Below, in pieces: positions 34,942 to 45,200 of a DNA stretch of 64,000 nucleotides. How positions within the stretch are numbered: the first letter of the stretch is position 1; each line of letters starts with the position of its first letter. Source of the DNA: Glaciecola sp964621345. Lineage in GTDB: Bacteria > Pseudomonadota > Gammaproteobacteria > Enterobacterales > Alteromonadaceae. Below the pieces are notes generated by a model. That model was not told the origin of the DNA and did not search any database. It worked only from the letters and a program-made list of their open reading frames with translations. The position numbers were made by a program, and so were the translations under genes. The stretch covers positions 1 to 64,000 of the forward strand of contig CAZUON010000004.1 in NCBI GenBank assembly GCA_964621345.1, in the 5' to 3' direction.

Positions 34942-36201
34942 GTGATTAAAGATACTAGCGCAACAGATATCCAAATATCGCAACAACCTAAATACTATAA
35001 ATTCGTATTGATTGCGTTGGCAGCAATTGCAGTATTATTTATTGGCATTTATGCATTTGTTGGGCAAGCTAGTGCCAGTCGCTCGGTTGACCGTGCTTCA
35101 GTACAAATTGCTAGCCTTGAGGTTGGTGATTTAGTCAGAGATGTACTTGCAAATGGCAGTATCGTTGCGGCAAACGCTCCTCAGTTGTATAGCCCGGAAC
35201 AAGGGTTTGTATCTCTTAGGGTAAAAGCCGGTGACAAGGTCACCGTTGGGCAGGTGCTTGCAGTGGTAGACAGTCCTGAATTACAAAATCAATTGCAGCA
35301 GGAGCAGTCAGAGTACACACGTTTGCAAGGGGAGTTGGCGCGGCAAGAGCTTGATGCACGTCGCCAGGCGTTGCAATTGGCCAAACTGTCGGACCTAGCG
35401 CAAGTTGATTTACAAGCTGCCCAGCGCGAAGAGCGACGTGCTCAGGCCTCAATCGTAAATAACTTAATCAGCCAAATTGATCACGAAAAAGCGGTGGATG
35501 ACCTCGCTCGCGCACAGCTTACTTTCAAACACTCACAACAAGAACTGGAACTCGCCAACGACACTCTCGCCTTTGAATTAGATAGCGCACGAAGCACCGT
35601 AGCGCGCCAAGCACTTGTAGTCGATGAACTGACTCGTAAAACAGAACGTTTGCAAATTGTTGCTAACGTAACCGGTGTCGTGGGTAATTTACTGGTTCAA
35701 CCCCAAGCTTTTGTCTCTAAAAATCAGCAATTGATGACCTTGGTGGATTTGAGCGCATATGAAGCACAACTTAAGGTACCAGAGAGCTACGCAAACGACT
35801 TAAGTGTAGGCATGGATGTAGAAATTACCGTTCAGGGGCGCACTATTTTGGGCGAGCTATCGGGTATCTCGCCTGAGGTCGTAAATCGGGAGGTGATCAC
35901 CAGAGTCCGTTTTGACCAAAGTGAATTGCAACAAGGCATCCGTCAAAATCAGCAAGTATCGGCTCGCATACTGCTTGAAAACAAATCACGTGTTCTCAAG
36001 GTTCGTCGCGGTAGCTTTGTTCAAGCGGGTGGTTTTGTAGCCTACAAACTAGAGGGCGATGTTGCTTATCGTACCGACATCCAGCTTGGTGCAACGAGCA
36101 TGAGAGAAGTGGAAATCTTAAGTGGCTTGGACGAAAACGACCGTATCATTATTTCAAATTATAGCGAATTTGAAAACGCACCTAGTATTCAATTGAATTA
36201 A
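34942..36201 (+). CDS. periplasmic adaptor subunit of a MacA-type exporter
   Basis: 419-residue HlyD/MacA-like membrane fusion protein, start GTG. One membrane anchor (about 22-42), a lipoyl half (VKAGDKVTVGQVLAVVDSPEL), a long Gln/Ala/Arg-rich coiled-coil hairpin (about 110-215), the second lipoyl half (VANVTGVVGNLLVQPQAFVSKNQ), then beta-barrel and membrane-proximal domains (about 260-419). It connects the inner-membrane ABC permeases to a TolC-like channel that must be encoded elsewhere. First large gene of the sigma-54-dependent operon, 79 bp before the ATPase. Confidence 0.92.
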   Translation: MIKDTSATDIQISQQPKYYKFVLIALAAIAVLFIGIYAFVGQASASRSVDRASVQIASLEVGDLVRDVLANGSIVAANAPQLYSPEQGFVSLRVKAGDKVTVGQVLAVVDSPELQNQLQQEQSEYTRLQGELARQELDARRQALQLAKLSDLAQVDLQAAQREERRAQASIVNNLISQIDHEKAVDDLARAQLTFKHSQQELELANDTLAFELDSARSTVARQALVVDELTRKTERLQIVANVTGVVGNLLVQPQAFVSKNQQLMTLVDLSAYEAQLKVPESYANDLSVGMDVEITVQGRTILGELSGISPEVVNREVITRVRFDQSELQQGIRQNQQVSARILLENKSRVLKVRRGSFVQAGGFVAYKLEGDVAYRTDIQLGATSMREVEILSGLDENDRIIISNYSEFENAPSIQLN

Positions 36202-36280
36202 GCACCGACAGCTTAAGTTAAGAATTAAAATGCAGCCCCAGAACGTGGGCACTAATAAACAAACGCACAAGGAATTAACC

Positions 36281-37021
36281 ATGTTAAGCATGAAGAATAT
36301 CAGCAAGTTATACCAGACTGAAAAAGTGCAAACTCATGCACTCAGAGACTTCGATTTAGAAGTGGAGGAAGGTGAGTTTATTGCAGTTACCGGTCCGTCA
36401 GGGTCTGGCAAGACTACCTTCTTAAATATTGCCGGCATGTTAGAAACCTTCACCAGCGGTGACTATGTGCTCGATGGTGTCAATGTTGGCTCATTAAGTG
36501 ACAACCAGCGCGCCGATTTGCGCAATCAAAAGATAGGCTTTATCTTTCAGGGTTTTAACTTAATTCCCGATCTTAACTTATACGAGAATATCGAAGTTCC
36601 TTTGCGCTATCGAGGGATTAAGGCCAACAAGCGTAAACAACGTATTCTAGAGTGTTTAGAGCAAGTGGGTTTAGGAAGCCGTGCAAAACATCTTCCTCAA
36701 CAATTGTCAGGCGGCCAGCAGCAACGCGTTGCTATTGCCAGAGCCTTAGCAGGTGAGCCACGCTTTTTACTCGCCGATGAACCCACAGGTAATTTAGATA
36801 GCTTAATGGCGCGTCAGGTGATGGAACTTTTAGAGCAAATCAACAAAGATGGCGCAACCATCATTATGGTGACACACGACAATGAGCTTGCGCGACGAGC
36901 GCCCAGAAATATTCAGGTTGTTGACGGCCAGCTAGCTGACTTTACGCTTTATCAAAACGAGTTAAACGTAGCAAACGAGCCCGAACTATCTAACCAAGCT
37001 GCAACAGTTTCAGGAGCCTAA
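36281..37021 (+). CDS. MacB/LolD-type ABC transporter ATPase
   Basis: 246 residues from ATG 36281 (MLSMKNISKLYQ), which has AAGGA 7 nt upstream; the frame itself is open from 36230. Walker A GPSGSGKTT, Q-loop IFQGFNLIP, signature LSGGQQQRVAIARALA, Walker B FLLADEPTGNLD and switch THDNE are all intact. The C-terminal 30 residues extend beyond the core. This is the class of ATPase that drives MacB and LolCDE mechanotransmission systems, and it serves the two following permeases. Ends 1 bp before the first permease. Confidence 0.95.
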   Translation: MLSMKNISKLYQTEKVQTHALRDFDLEVEEGEFIAVTGPSGSGKTTFLNIAGMLETFTSGDYVLDGVNVGSLSDNQRADLRNQKIGFIFQGFNLIPDLNLYENIEVPLRYRGIKANKRKQRILECLEQVGLGSRAKHLPQQLSGGQQQRVAIARALAGEPRFLLADEPTGNLDSLMARQVMELLEQINKDGATIIMVTHDNELARRAPRNIQVVDGQLADFTLYQNELNVANEPELSNQAATVSGA

Positions 37022-37022
37022 T

Positions 37023-38336
37023 ATGTTAGCGCATTATACTGATTTAGCTTGGCGAAGCTTCAAACGTACGCCGCTGATATCAAGTTTGATGGTCATGGCT
37101 ATCGCGGTAGGTATTGGCATAACGATGACGAGTCTATCGGTGTATCACATGATGTCGATGGACCCCATTCCCAGCAAAAGCGCTGAGCTTTATGCCGTTC
37201 AGTTAGTTACCTCAGATAGCGATGAGAGCCAAGATGTTAGCCGCTGGAATCGTAACATTACCTACAAAGATGCAATGGCGCTTTATACAGCAGAGCTTCC
37301 TGCGGTCAAAGTGCCTATGACGCGTACAGGCTTTTCGGTGAACATGGACGATGGTAAAACCAAGCCATTTTTGGAGTCGGCACGGGTAACTGGAAGAGAC
37401 TTTTTTGATATGTTCGAGCTGACATTTTTATATGGCGGTGCATGGTCAAACGAGCAGGAGGAGGGCGCATCTCCAGTGGTGGTAATAAGTGAGAGCTTAA
37501 ACGAAAAGCTCTTCAATGGCGAAAACTCAGTCGGCAAGCAAATACGACTCGATGAATATAGCTTTCAAGTTGTGGGGGTTATTGCTAACTGGAATATTCA
37601 CGTTAAATACTATGATTTAACCAATGGCGCCTTTAACGATACTGAAAACCTATTTATTCCTTTTAGTTTGCTGCCAGCGCTTGAGCTACCTACATGGGGC
37701 AACACCAATGGCTGGAAGTACGAAGAAATAAACAATTACCAAGATCGCCTTAATTCAGAGCTATGGTGGATACAGTTTTGGGCAGAGTTACCAACTGATG
37801 AAGCAGTGGCTGAATACGACAGCTATATCCAAAATTTTATGATTGATGCCGCTGCCCAAGGACGCTTTGAAGGTGGAGATACACCTCTTTATGCGATTCG
37901 AAATGTAAATGAGTGGATGGAATATAACGAGGTTGTGTCTGAAGACAATCGCGTGTTAGTGGGCCTAAGCTTTATGTTTTTGGTGGTGTGTTTAGCCAAT
38001 ATTTTGGGTCTGTTGTTAGGGAAGTTTTTAAAGCGTGCGCCAGAGGTGGGTGTGAGACGAGCCTTAGGTGCGAATAAACGCCAGATATTTTTGCAGCACT
38101 TAGTGGAAGTGTCGCTACTTGGCTTTGTAGGTGGGCTTGTAGGTATTGGTATTGCACAACTTGGTTTATGGGGTATTCGCTACACTTATGAATACTACAA
38201 CGCCATTGCCACCATGGACCTGTCGATGCTATTGGCCGCGCCGGTTATTTCCATCTTGGCATGCATACTCGCGGGTATGTATCCGGCCTGGTTAGTTTGC
38301 AAAACCATGCCTGCAATTTACTTAAAAACCCAATAA
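37023..38336 (+). CDS. FtsX/MacB-type ABC permease, first subunit
   Basis: 437 residues. MacB topology: one N-terminal membrane helix (about 20-42), a large periplasmic domain (about 45-310), and three C-terminal helices (about 318-340, 365-390, 400-425). The FtsX signature EVGVRRALGANKRQIFLQHLVE follows the second helix. The periplasmic part contains the MacB_PCD-like segment VVVISESLNEKLFNGENSVGKQIRLDEYSFQVVGVIANW. Longer than its partner, with an insert at about 190-250 rich in Trp and Asn. It probably forms a heterodimer with the next gene product. Confidence 0.93.
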   Translation: MLAHYTDLAWRSFKRTPLISSLMVMAIAVGIGITMTSLSVYHMMSMDPIPSKSAELYAVQLVTSDSDESQDVSRWNRNITYKDAMALYTAELPAVKVPMTRTGFSVNMDDGKTKPFLESARVTGRDFFDMFELTFLYGGAWSNEQEEGASPVVVISESLNEKLFNGENSVGKQIRLDEYSFQVVGVIANWNIHVKYYDLTNGAFNDTENLFIPFSLLPALELPTWGNTNGWKYEEINNYQDRLNSELWWIQFWAELPTDEAVAEYDSYIQNFMIDAAAQGRFEGGDTPLYAIRNVNEWMEYNEVVSEDNRVLVGLSFMFLVVCLANILGLLLGKFLKRAPEVGVRRALGANKRQIFLQHLVEVSLLGFVGGLVGIGIAQLGLWGIRYTYEYYNAIATMDLSMLLAAPVISILACILAGMYPAWLVCKTMPAIYLKTQ

Positions 38337-38347
38337 GAGAGCGCATT

Positions 38348-39553
38348 ATGTTAGACATTAAACCTATATTTAATTCACTGCGTCGTTCAAAAGCGGGTGC
38401 GATGATGTTGTTTGTACAAATTGCCATTACCTTAGCCATTGTAAGCAACGCCGCGTTTATTATTATGGATAGAATCGACTACCTACAACAAGAGACGGGC
38501 TATCCTGAAGAGGATATTTTTTACTTTAGTGTGGTGACCTTTGGTACCGATATCGACAAAATACAGCAGATTCAAAATGACGAAACAATGCTTCGTAATT
38601 TGCCTGGGGTGATTAATGCGGTGCACATGAGTGAGGTTCCTTTGTCAGGGAGTGGTTCTGCAAGCTCATTTAGTTTAGATGCTGATCCTGAAAACAGTAA
38701 GTCAGCACGAGCGGCCTATACTATGGGCGATGAAAATATTATTGATACCTTGGGCGTGACGGTTATAGAAGGACGCAATTATAGCCAAGAAGAAGTGGTT
38801 ATTCAGTATAACCCCGACGAAGTTCCTACTGTTGGTTTGGTTACAAAAGCCTTTGCCGAAGAGATGTACCCAGAGGGTGATGCGCTTGAAAATACCCTTT
38901 ATTTTGGGCCTTACCCATTAAAAATTATTGGCATAGTCGAAAAAATGAAAGGGCCTTGGTTAAAGGATAGAGCTTCCGACAATATGATTATTTTCCCCAT
39001 GGTGGCAGAGCAAAATTTTCAAAAAATAGTGGTCAGAACTGAGCCTGGTCAGCGCGCTGCGGTGATGCGTCAAATCGAAGACTTAATGATTGAAGAATAC
39101 GATCAACGCGTGATTTCAACACCGCGAGCAATGGATGTATCAAAAGACGATTATAACGCCAGCGATATTTTGATGATGCGTATGCTGGTGGTATTAATTT
39201 GTGTGTTGGTATTGGTGACTGCGCTGGGCATTTTTGGCTTGACCGTTTTTAATATCAATAAACGCACCAAACAAATAGGTACGCGCCGAGCATTAGGGGC
39301 TCGAAAGTCCGATATTGTGCGTTACTTTTTGGTGGAAAATAGCATAATCTGTGTGCTGGGTTTAGTGACCGGTGCTGTTGCGGCGATTTACTTAGGGCAA
39401 GCATTAATGACACATTATTCTTTGCCGGCATTGGATACCACTTATGTTGCGCTAACCGCCGCTATGGTGTTTTTGGTAAGCTTAGCTTCGGTACTTTTGC
39501 CGTCAATAAAAGCCTCGAATATCTCACCAAGTGTCGCAACAAGAAGCGTGTAA
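38348..39553 (+). CDS. FtsX/MacB-type ABC permease, second subunit
   Basis: 401 residues from ATG 38348 (MLDIKPIFNSLRRSKAG). The frame opens earlier, inside the preceding gene, but that N-terminus is not family-like. Same topology as its partner: helix about 15-40, periplasmic domain to about 275, three C-terminal helices, and the FtsX motif QIGTRRALGARKSDIVRYFLVE. Two different permeases with one ATPase point to a heterodimeric transporter, unlike E. coli MacB where ATPase and permease are fused and homodimeric. 33 bp upstream of the sigma-54 regulator gene. Confidence 0.92.
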   Translation: MLDIKPIFNSLRRSKAGAMMLFVQIAITLAIVSNAAFIIMDRIDYLQQETGYPEEDIFYFSVVTFGTDIDKIQQIQNDETMLRNLPGVINAVHMSEVPLSGSGSASSFSLDADPENSKSARAAYTMGDENIIDTLGVTVIEGRNYSQEEVVIQYNPDEVPTVGLVTKAFAEEMYPEGDALENTLYFGPYPLKIIGIVEKMKGPWLKDRASDNMIIFPMVAEQNFQKIVVRTEPGQRAAVMRQIEDLMIEEYDQRVISTPRAMDVSKDDYNASDILMMRMLVVLICVLVLVTALGIFGLTVFNINKRTKQIGTRRALGARKSDIVRYFLVENSIICVLGLVTGAVAAIYLGQALMTHYSLPALDTTYVALTAAMVFLVSLASVLLPSIKASNISPSVATRSV

Positions 39554-39586
39554 GGCGCATTTAAAATGCATAAAACAGGGTCGTTG

Positions 39587-40921
39587 ATGGACAAGATTTT
39601 AATAGTGGACGATACGCAAGCGGTGCTTGAAGCGCTTTCCTTGCTACTCGAAATTCATGGCTATGACACAGTGTGTGCCAGTACTCCACAAGAGGCCATT
39701 AGCATGGTCAATCAGCTACGAGTGTCGCTGGTGATTCAAGATATGAATTTCAGTGCAGATACCACTTCAGGTGGCGAGGGGCGGGATTTGTTTGGTCAGT
39801 TACGAGCTCTTGACCCGCACCTCCCTATTATTTTAATCACTGCATGGACCGATTTAGAGCAAGCCATTGCTTTAGTAAAGGCTGGCGCCGCAGACTATAT
39901 TGGTAAGCCATGGGACGACCAAAAGCTACTAACGAGTATCGCTAATTTAATTGAACTGGGTAAATCAAAGCAGCATAGCCAAAAACTTACCCGCGATGCT
40001 AATACCTATCAGGCTAACTTTGATACCGCTCGTGAGCAGGGGCTCATTTACGCAAGTGCTGCCATGCAACAAGTGGTGGATATGGCCTTACAGGTGGCAA
40101 AATCAGATGTATCGGCCCTTATTACTGGAGCAAATGGCTCCGGGAAGGAAAAAGTGGCTGAGCTTATTCATGCCAATTCCCCCTTACAGAAAGAGCCTTT
40201 TGTAAGAGTAAACTGTGCGGCGTTGCCTGCCGATTTGATTGAAGCTGAGCTCTTTGGTGCTGAAGCTGGCGCCTATACCGGAGCGAACAAAACACGCATC
40301 GGGCGCTTTGAAGCTGCAAATGGCGGTACGCTGTTTTTAGATGAAATTGGTACGCTCTCATATGCTGGGCAAACAAAGTTATTACGCGTGTTGCAATCTG
40401 GTGAATTTGAGCGCGTTGGGTCAGTAAAAACCTTACAAGTGAAAGTCCGTTTGATTTCAGCGACTAACGCTAATTTGCCAACTATGATCCAAAGCGGAGA
40501 GTTCCGAGAAGACCTATATTATCGGCTAAATGTTATCGAATTACATCTTCCTCCTTTGCATAAAAGGGTTGATGACATAAAACCTTTGTTCCATTACTTT
40601 TTGCCAAACCGTGAGATTAGCTTAGCCGCTGAAAACGCATTAATGCATCATCCATGGCAAGGCAACGTGCGCGAGCTTCAAAATTTATGCAAGCGTTTGG
40701 CAGTATTAAAACCAGAGGGCATGATTGAGGTGGAAGATCTTTCCTTTGCGCAAAGTAACGATTCATCACCTTCTAAAGTACCTACACAAGAACCCGATAA
40801 AGCTGCACTAGAACAATCGATGAAGGAGTTCGAAGGGGTTATTGCAAAAGTGGCTAGGCACTATGGCATGAGCCGCCAAGCCTTGTATCGACGCTTAACT
40901 AAATTTGGTATTGATTACTGA
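39587..40921 (+). CDS. sigma-54-dependent response regulator (NtrC-like)
   Basis: 444 residues from ATG 39587 (MDKILIVDD); ATG 39566 adds seven residues and is also possible. Receiver (1-120) with Asp52 in VIQDMNFS. AAA+ domain (about 150-375) with Walker A GANGSGKE (181-188), the sigma-54-contact loop GAYTGA (228-233) and Walker B GGTLFLDEIG. C-terminal Fis-type HTH (about 405-444, GVIAKVARHYGMSRQALYRRLTKFG). The GAFTGA loop carries the tolerated Phe-to-Tyr change. It is co-transcribed with the exporter and kinase and likely binds the GTGTCCGC palindrome at 34624, giving positive autoregulation. Confidence 0.95.
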   Translation: MDKILIVDDTQAVLEALSLLLEIHGYDTVCASTPQEAISMVNQLRVSLVIQDMNFSADTTSGGEGRDLFGQLRALDPHLPIILITAWTDLEQAIALVKAGAADYIGKPWDDQKLLTSIANLIELGKSKQHSQKLTRDANTYQANFDTAREQGLIYASAAMQQVVDMALQVAKSDVSALITGANGSGKEKVAELIHANSPLQKEPFVRVNCAALPADLIEAELFGAEAGAYTGANKTRIGRFEAANGGTLFLDEIGTLSYAGQTKLLRVLQSGEFERVGSVKTLQVKVRLISATNANLPTMIQSGEFREDLYYRLNVIELHLPPLHKRVDDIKPLFHYFLPNREISLAAENALMHHPWQGNVRELQNLCKRLAVLKPEGMIEVEDLSFAQSNDSSPSKVPTQEPDKAALEQSMKEFEGVIAKVARHYGMSRQALYRRLTKFGIDY

Positions 40922-42255
40922 TGAGTTTTACTGTGATCCAACGTGTGTATATTCTTGTTGGTCTGATATGCACAATGGCAGTAGTGACCGTTGCTATTGC
41001 TGTGCCGTGGGAGCTTGGCTTTAAGGTACTGTTTGCTGCGGTGGTTTTTTTTACTGGCGCAGTACTAGTCCATTTTTTGTTTAAGGATGTTGCTGCAGGG
41101 ATTGACGCATTAAAAATTGGTTTACTCAATTTAAAGGATGGCGAATTTTCAACGACCCTTTCTCATGAGATAAATGATGAACTAGGGTATTTGTGTCAAC
41201 TTTACAATCGTACGGTTGAGCAAATGCGGCAAGAAAAACGTTGGCTCTATCAGCGTGAACTCTTGCTCGATAAAATCACGCAAAACTCCCCCGAGGTGCT
41301 TTTTTTAGTTAACCACAACAAGCAGGTTGTTTTTAGTAATATTGCCGCTCGGCGCTTTTTTAATATTCAACATGGCTTAGAGGGAAGTTCTATAAGCACT
41401 TTGCTTGAGAATACCCCATCAGGTGTAAAAGAGGCGGTTGAGCGATCAAAAAATGGGCTTTTTAGTATTAGTGCCAGTGTTGATGATTCAAGCAAAGACG
41501 AGACGAGTGGCGAGAATCAAACATGGCATATATCTACCGGCGATTTTGTCCTTAACAATCAATCCCATAAATTATTTATTCTCAAGCAAATGACACGAGA
41601 GATAAGTCGCCAAGAAGTTGCGGTATGGAAGAAGGTGATTCGGGTAATTAGCCATGAGCTAAATAATAGCTTAGGTCCAATATCGTCGATGTTACACAGC
41701 GGCCGTATTTTAAGTTTAAACGTTAAAGAAGATAAGTTAGCGAGAGTGTTTTCGACTATTGATGAGCGGATAAAGCATTTAAGCGAGTTTGTTCAAGGCT
41801 ATGGTGAATTTGCCAAAATTCCCGAGCCAAAGCTGCAAAAGGTGAGCAGTAAATTCCTGTTAGATTCGTTATCACAGCAATGGTTTTTTAACTATGATCA
41901 ACAGCAAGACTGCGCACTTTATGCAGACCCCACGCAATTAGAACAATTACTCATAAACCTATTAAAGAATGCCCACGAGTCGGGCTCACCCGCCGAACAT
42001 ATTGCCATTCAAATTAAGGTGAATAAGGCTCGAAGAGAATCTGAAATTCTGGTAACAGATGCGGGCAAAGGTGTGGCAAGTGGCTCGCTAAACAGTGTCT
42101 TAATTCCTTTTTATTCTACTAAATCTAATGGTACCGGCTTAGGCCTAGCCTTGTGCCGCGAAATAGTAGAAGCACATCATGGCAATATCGCCTTGAGTAA
42201 TCGCGAGCAGGGCGGTTTGATGGTAAAAGTGACTTTGCCTTTGCTAGCTCTTTAA
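40921..42255 (+). CDS. NtrY-like sensor histidine kinase
   Basis: 444-residue membrane kinase, coupled to the regulator by a 1-nt overlap (TGATG). Two N-terminal membrane segments (about 8-28 and 36-54) are separated by only a very short periplasmic loop, so it probably senses within the membrane rather than through a periplasmic domain. Then a HAMP-like stretch (55-105), PAS (about 115-225), HisKA with His245 in VISHELNNSLGP, and an HATPase domain with N box LLINLLKNAHES and G box NGTGLGLALCREIV. Its stop shares the tetranucleotide TTAA with the convergent DUF748 gene. Confidence 0.93.
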   Translation: MSFTVIQRVYILVGLICTMAVVTVAIAVPWELGFKVLFAAVVFFTGAVLVHFLFKDVAAGIDALKIGLLNLKDGEFSTTLSHEINDELGYLCQLYNRTVEQMRQEKRWLYQRELLLDKITQNSPEVLFLVNHNKQVVFSNIAARRFFNIQHGLEGSSISTLLENTPSGVKEAVERSKNGLFSISASVDDSSKDETSGENQTWHISTGDFVLNNQSHKLFILKQMTREISRQEVAVWKKVIRVISHELNNSLGPISSMLHSGRILSLNVKEDKLARVFSTIDERIKHLSEFVQGYGEFAKIPEPKLQKVSSKFLLDSLSQQWFFNYDQQQDCALYADPTQLEQLLINLLKNAHESGSPAEHIAIQIKVNKARRESEILVTDAGKGVASGSLNSVLIPFYSTKSNGTGLGLALCREIVEAHHGNIALSNREQGGLMVKVTLPLLAL

Positions 42256-45200
42256 TCTGACACCGCGCCTAAGTTTATATCCATTTCGATTAGTTGATTC
42301 TCGGGCTTAGTTATTTGCATGCTATCAAGAATGATGACTCGCTCTTGTAGTGCAGGGTCAATTGCTAGTAGGGCGCTTTTAAGCGCTTGTGCACGAGCGT
42401 TAGCGAGTGTGTCTAAGTCATTTTGATTGAGCGTTTGTGCGTGTATAAGTTGCTTGCGGATTTCGTTTGCATACGCGAGCTTGTCAAAACTTACTGTAGT
42501 CTCTTTTAGATTGTCATTTTCAACAGCTGCATTATCGTTGTCAGGTATGCTGGTAAATTGCTGTTTGAGTTGCTCAAGCGTTGTATTCTGCTTACCTTCG
42601 GTCAATTGTTCGCCGTAGAGCGCCTCAAGTGCCATGATGCGTAAATCCGTATCTTGAATCGAAGGGGCTTGGCTTGCTGCGATTTCGGTAGTACGCAATT
42701 CGAGCAGACGTTCTACTTCATTAATGCGCAGCACAAGGCCGTCTGCAGTAGCATCGGTAACTCCTGCAAAGCTGAGTTGTAACTCAGGCCTTAGTGCAAG
42801 CGCCTCACTAAGCTTAACGGCTTTTTCCATTTCAGGTGGTGTTAAATCAAAGCGACCATCTACATATTTTATGTGCTCTAATTCACTTGCTTCTATCCCT
42901 AGCAAGCTGCCTAGTGCGTTAAAGGGGGAGGCAATTATCTTAACTAGTAAATTCCCAAGTGCTTTCATTACTACGCCGCCGTAACTAAAGTCGGGTTCGT
43001 CTACATTGCCGCTGACGGGTAAATCAATATCAATGGTTCCGTTTACATCTTTTAACAGCGCTACAGCAAGCCCGTAAGGCAAGTTTAATGCATCGGGATG
43101 AGGCACTTCCTCGCCAAGCTCAAAGTCGCGCAGAATAATGCTGTTTTCGCCCAACAACTCGCCATCTGCAACTTTGTAACCCAGTGTTAAATCAAGCTTG
43201 CCACTTTGCACTTTGCGACCAGCGAAGGGAATGCTGTAAGGGGTGAATTTGGGCACATTGATATTTTCAAATATTAAGCTGATATCTGTATTGTTAGTGG
43301 GGTTCACTGGTAGCAGCGAGCCGTTAATTCGAGCAAGACCAAACTCGTCTACTTTTCCTTCAAAGGATATACGTGAAGCTTCGCGGCTCTCAGTTGAAAT
43401 TGTGGTCATCTTGCCGGTTAAATCATCTATTTTTACTGCAAATGGCAAGGGGAGTGACAAATCTTGAAAATCGGCTGATGCATGGTTTAATAAAACCTCA
43501 CCGATGTTAATGTTAAAAGCAGATTCTTCAGTTTTTTCTACTTCATCGACTTGCGTTGCAATATTTGTTGCTGGATTACTATCGGTTTTTCTAATTTCAC
43601 CTACATTGAGCCGACCATCTTCGTTTATTAAAATATCGCCATAAAGCTTGTCAAATATAAGCGTTGAGACATTCAGTTTTTGCTGAGCAAGGCTGAAGTC
43701 AATGTTATCGGCTTTAAAACTGGCCCAGCTCAGAAGGCGCTCCCCGTTTACGGATTGCCCCACATCGAGGTCGGTAACGTCAAGCTTACCTTTAAATTGA
43801 AATGCGTCTTCAGAATTTCCCGAGATCTCTCCATTAATGTTAAGTGCGCCTGAGCGCATAAGCACATAGGCATACTGCTTGATGTACGGATGTAAACCCT
43901 CCAACTCCATGGCATCTACAATCATATCTAAATCAAAACTTGGCGCCGGTAATACCGAGACTGCGCCATTTAAAGATACGGAGCCTCCGCGCATGGTTTG
44001 CAAGTTAAGGCTGGTCGGAAACTGCATGCCTGGGGTATTGCTTATATTTTTTATATCAAGATTAAAGTTACTAATACCAATGGTGTCTGCCGGGACGATT
44101 GCGTTATCTTGTAAATCCAGTGCAAGGTTGGTAACAATAAAATTGCCTAAAGATAACTTCCACGGCTCAAGCGGTTGAGAGTCACCTTTTTCAGCGGTAT
44201 TTGCTTGGGTATTTTCTTGGTCATTCACTGCGGTAGACGGCTGAATATTCAATACTCCGTCCTTGCTGCGTGTTAAATTGATTTTAGGCTTGTTTAAGGA
44301 TATCGATTCAAGCGAGATAGTTCGCTCCGGCCATAAGAATTCACCGTTGTTGATTTGCAGTTTGGGTAAACTTAGTACTTGTTGGTCTTTACCTGCAAAA
44401 TCAAAACCTGTCCCGTCGGCAAAGGTATTGATCAACAGCTCATTTAGACTCATATTTATGTTGTTAATAATGGCCTTGATTTCGCCGCTTTCATTGGTAT
44501 ATACCTCATAATCGAGCTCAAGTTCGGCGGAGCCATCAACAAGCTCCAAACCTGTTTCATGACGTAAGTAAGTCGATACCAACTCAAAGCTTGCATCTTG
44601 AAGCTGAGCATTGCCTGCAGAACGCAATGGATTAAGTTGTATGTCGCCTGTCCAGCTTAAAGTTCCTAAGTTTTGTGTCGAGATGGACACTGTTTGCTGG
44701 CCACTTCGGTCTGGCAAGGTATTGAGTTCATTAACGTCAATCGTAATAGGGCCGAACGTTGTTTGTATTGGCGTGATAGGCATATCATCTGACCAATTAA
44801 CTACCCATTCATGAATGCTGAATTGGTAAATTAGTGTTGGTAGTAGCTCGGCGTCGTGCTCATCGCCTAAGTCTTCTTTACTGGACTTGATGTCATTAGG
44901 TGCTTCATCAGAAACAAGCAAGTAAGAAAAATCCATATTCCCTGTTTTATCTCGGGTAATAAACAACTCTGGTGAAGATAGGCGTATCTCGTCAAAGGTG
45001 AGTGCTAGCCGGAACAGGGAGCTAAGCTGAAAATTCGTATAAATCTCAGCGATACGCGCCGTTGGCTTGCCTTGAGGGTTATCTAGTTCTAACTGTTGAA
45101 TTTTGAGGCTTAAAACAAAAGGATTTATCTCTATTTTTTCAACACGCAATTGTGCATTAAATTGCTGTTCCATAGTGCTGACTAGATTTTTTTCGAGTAA

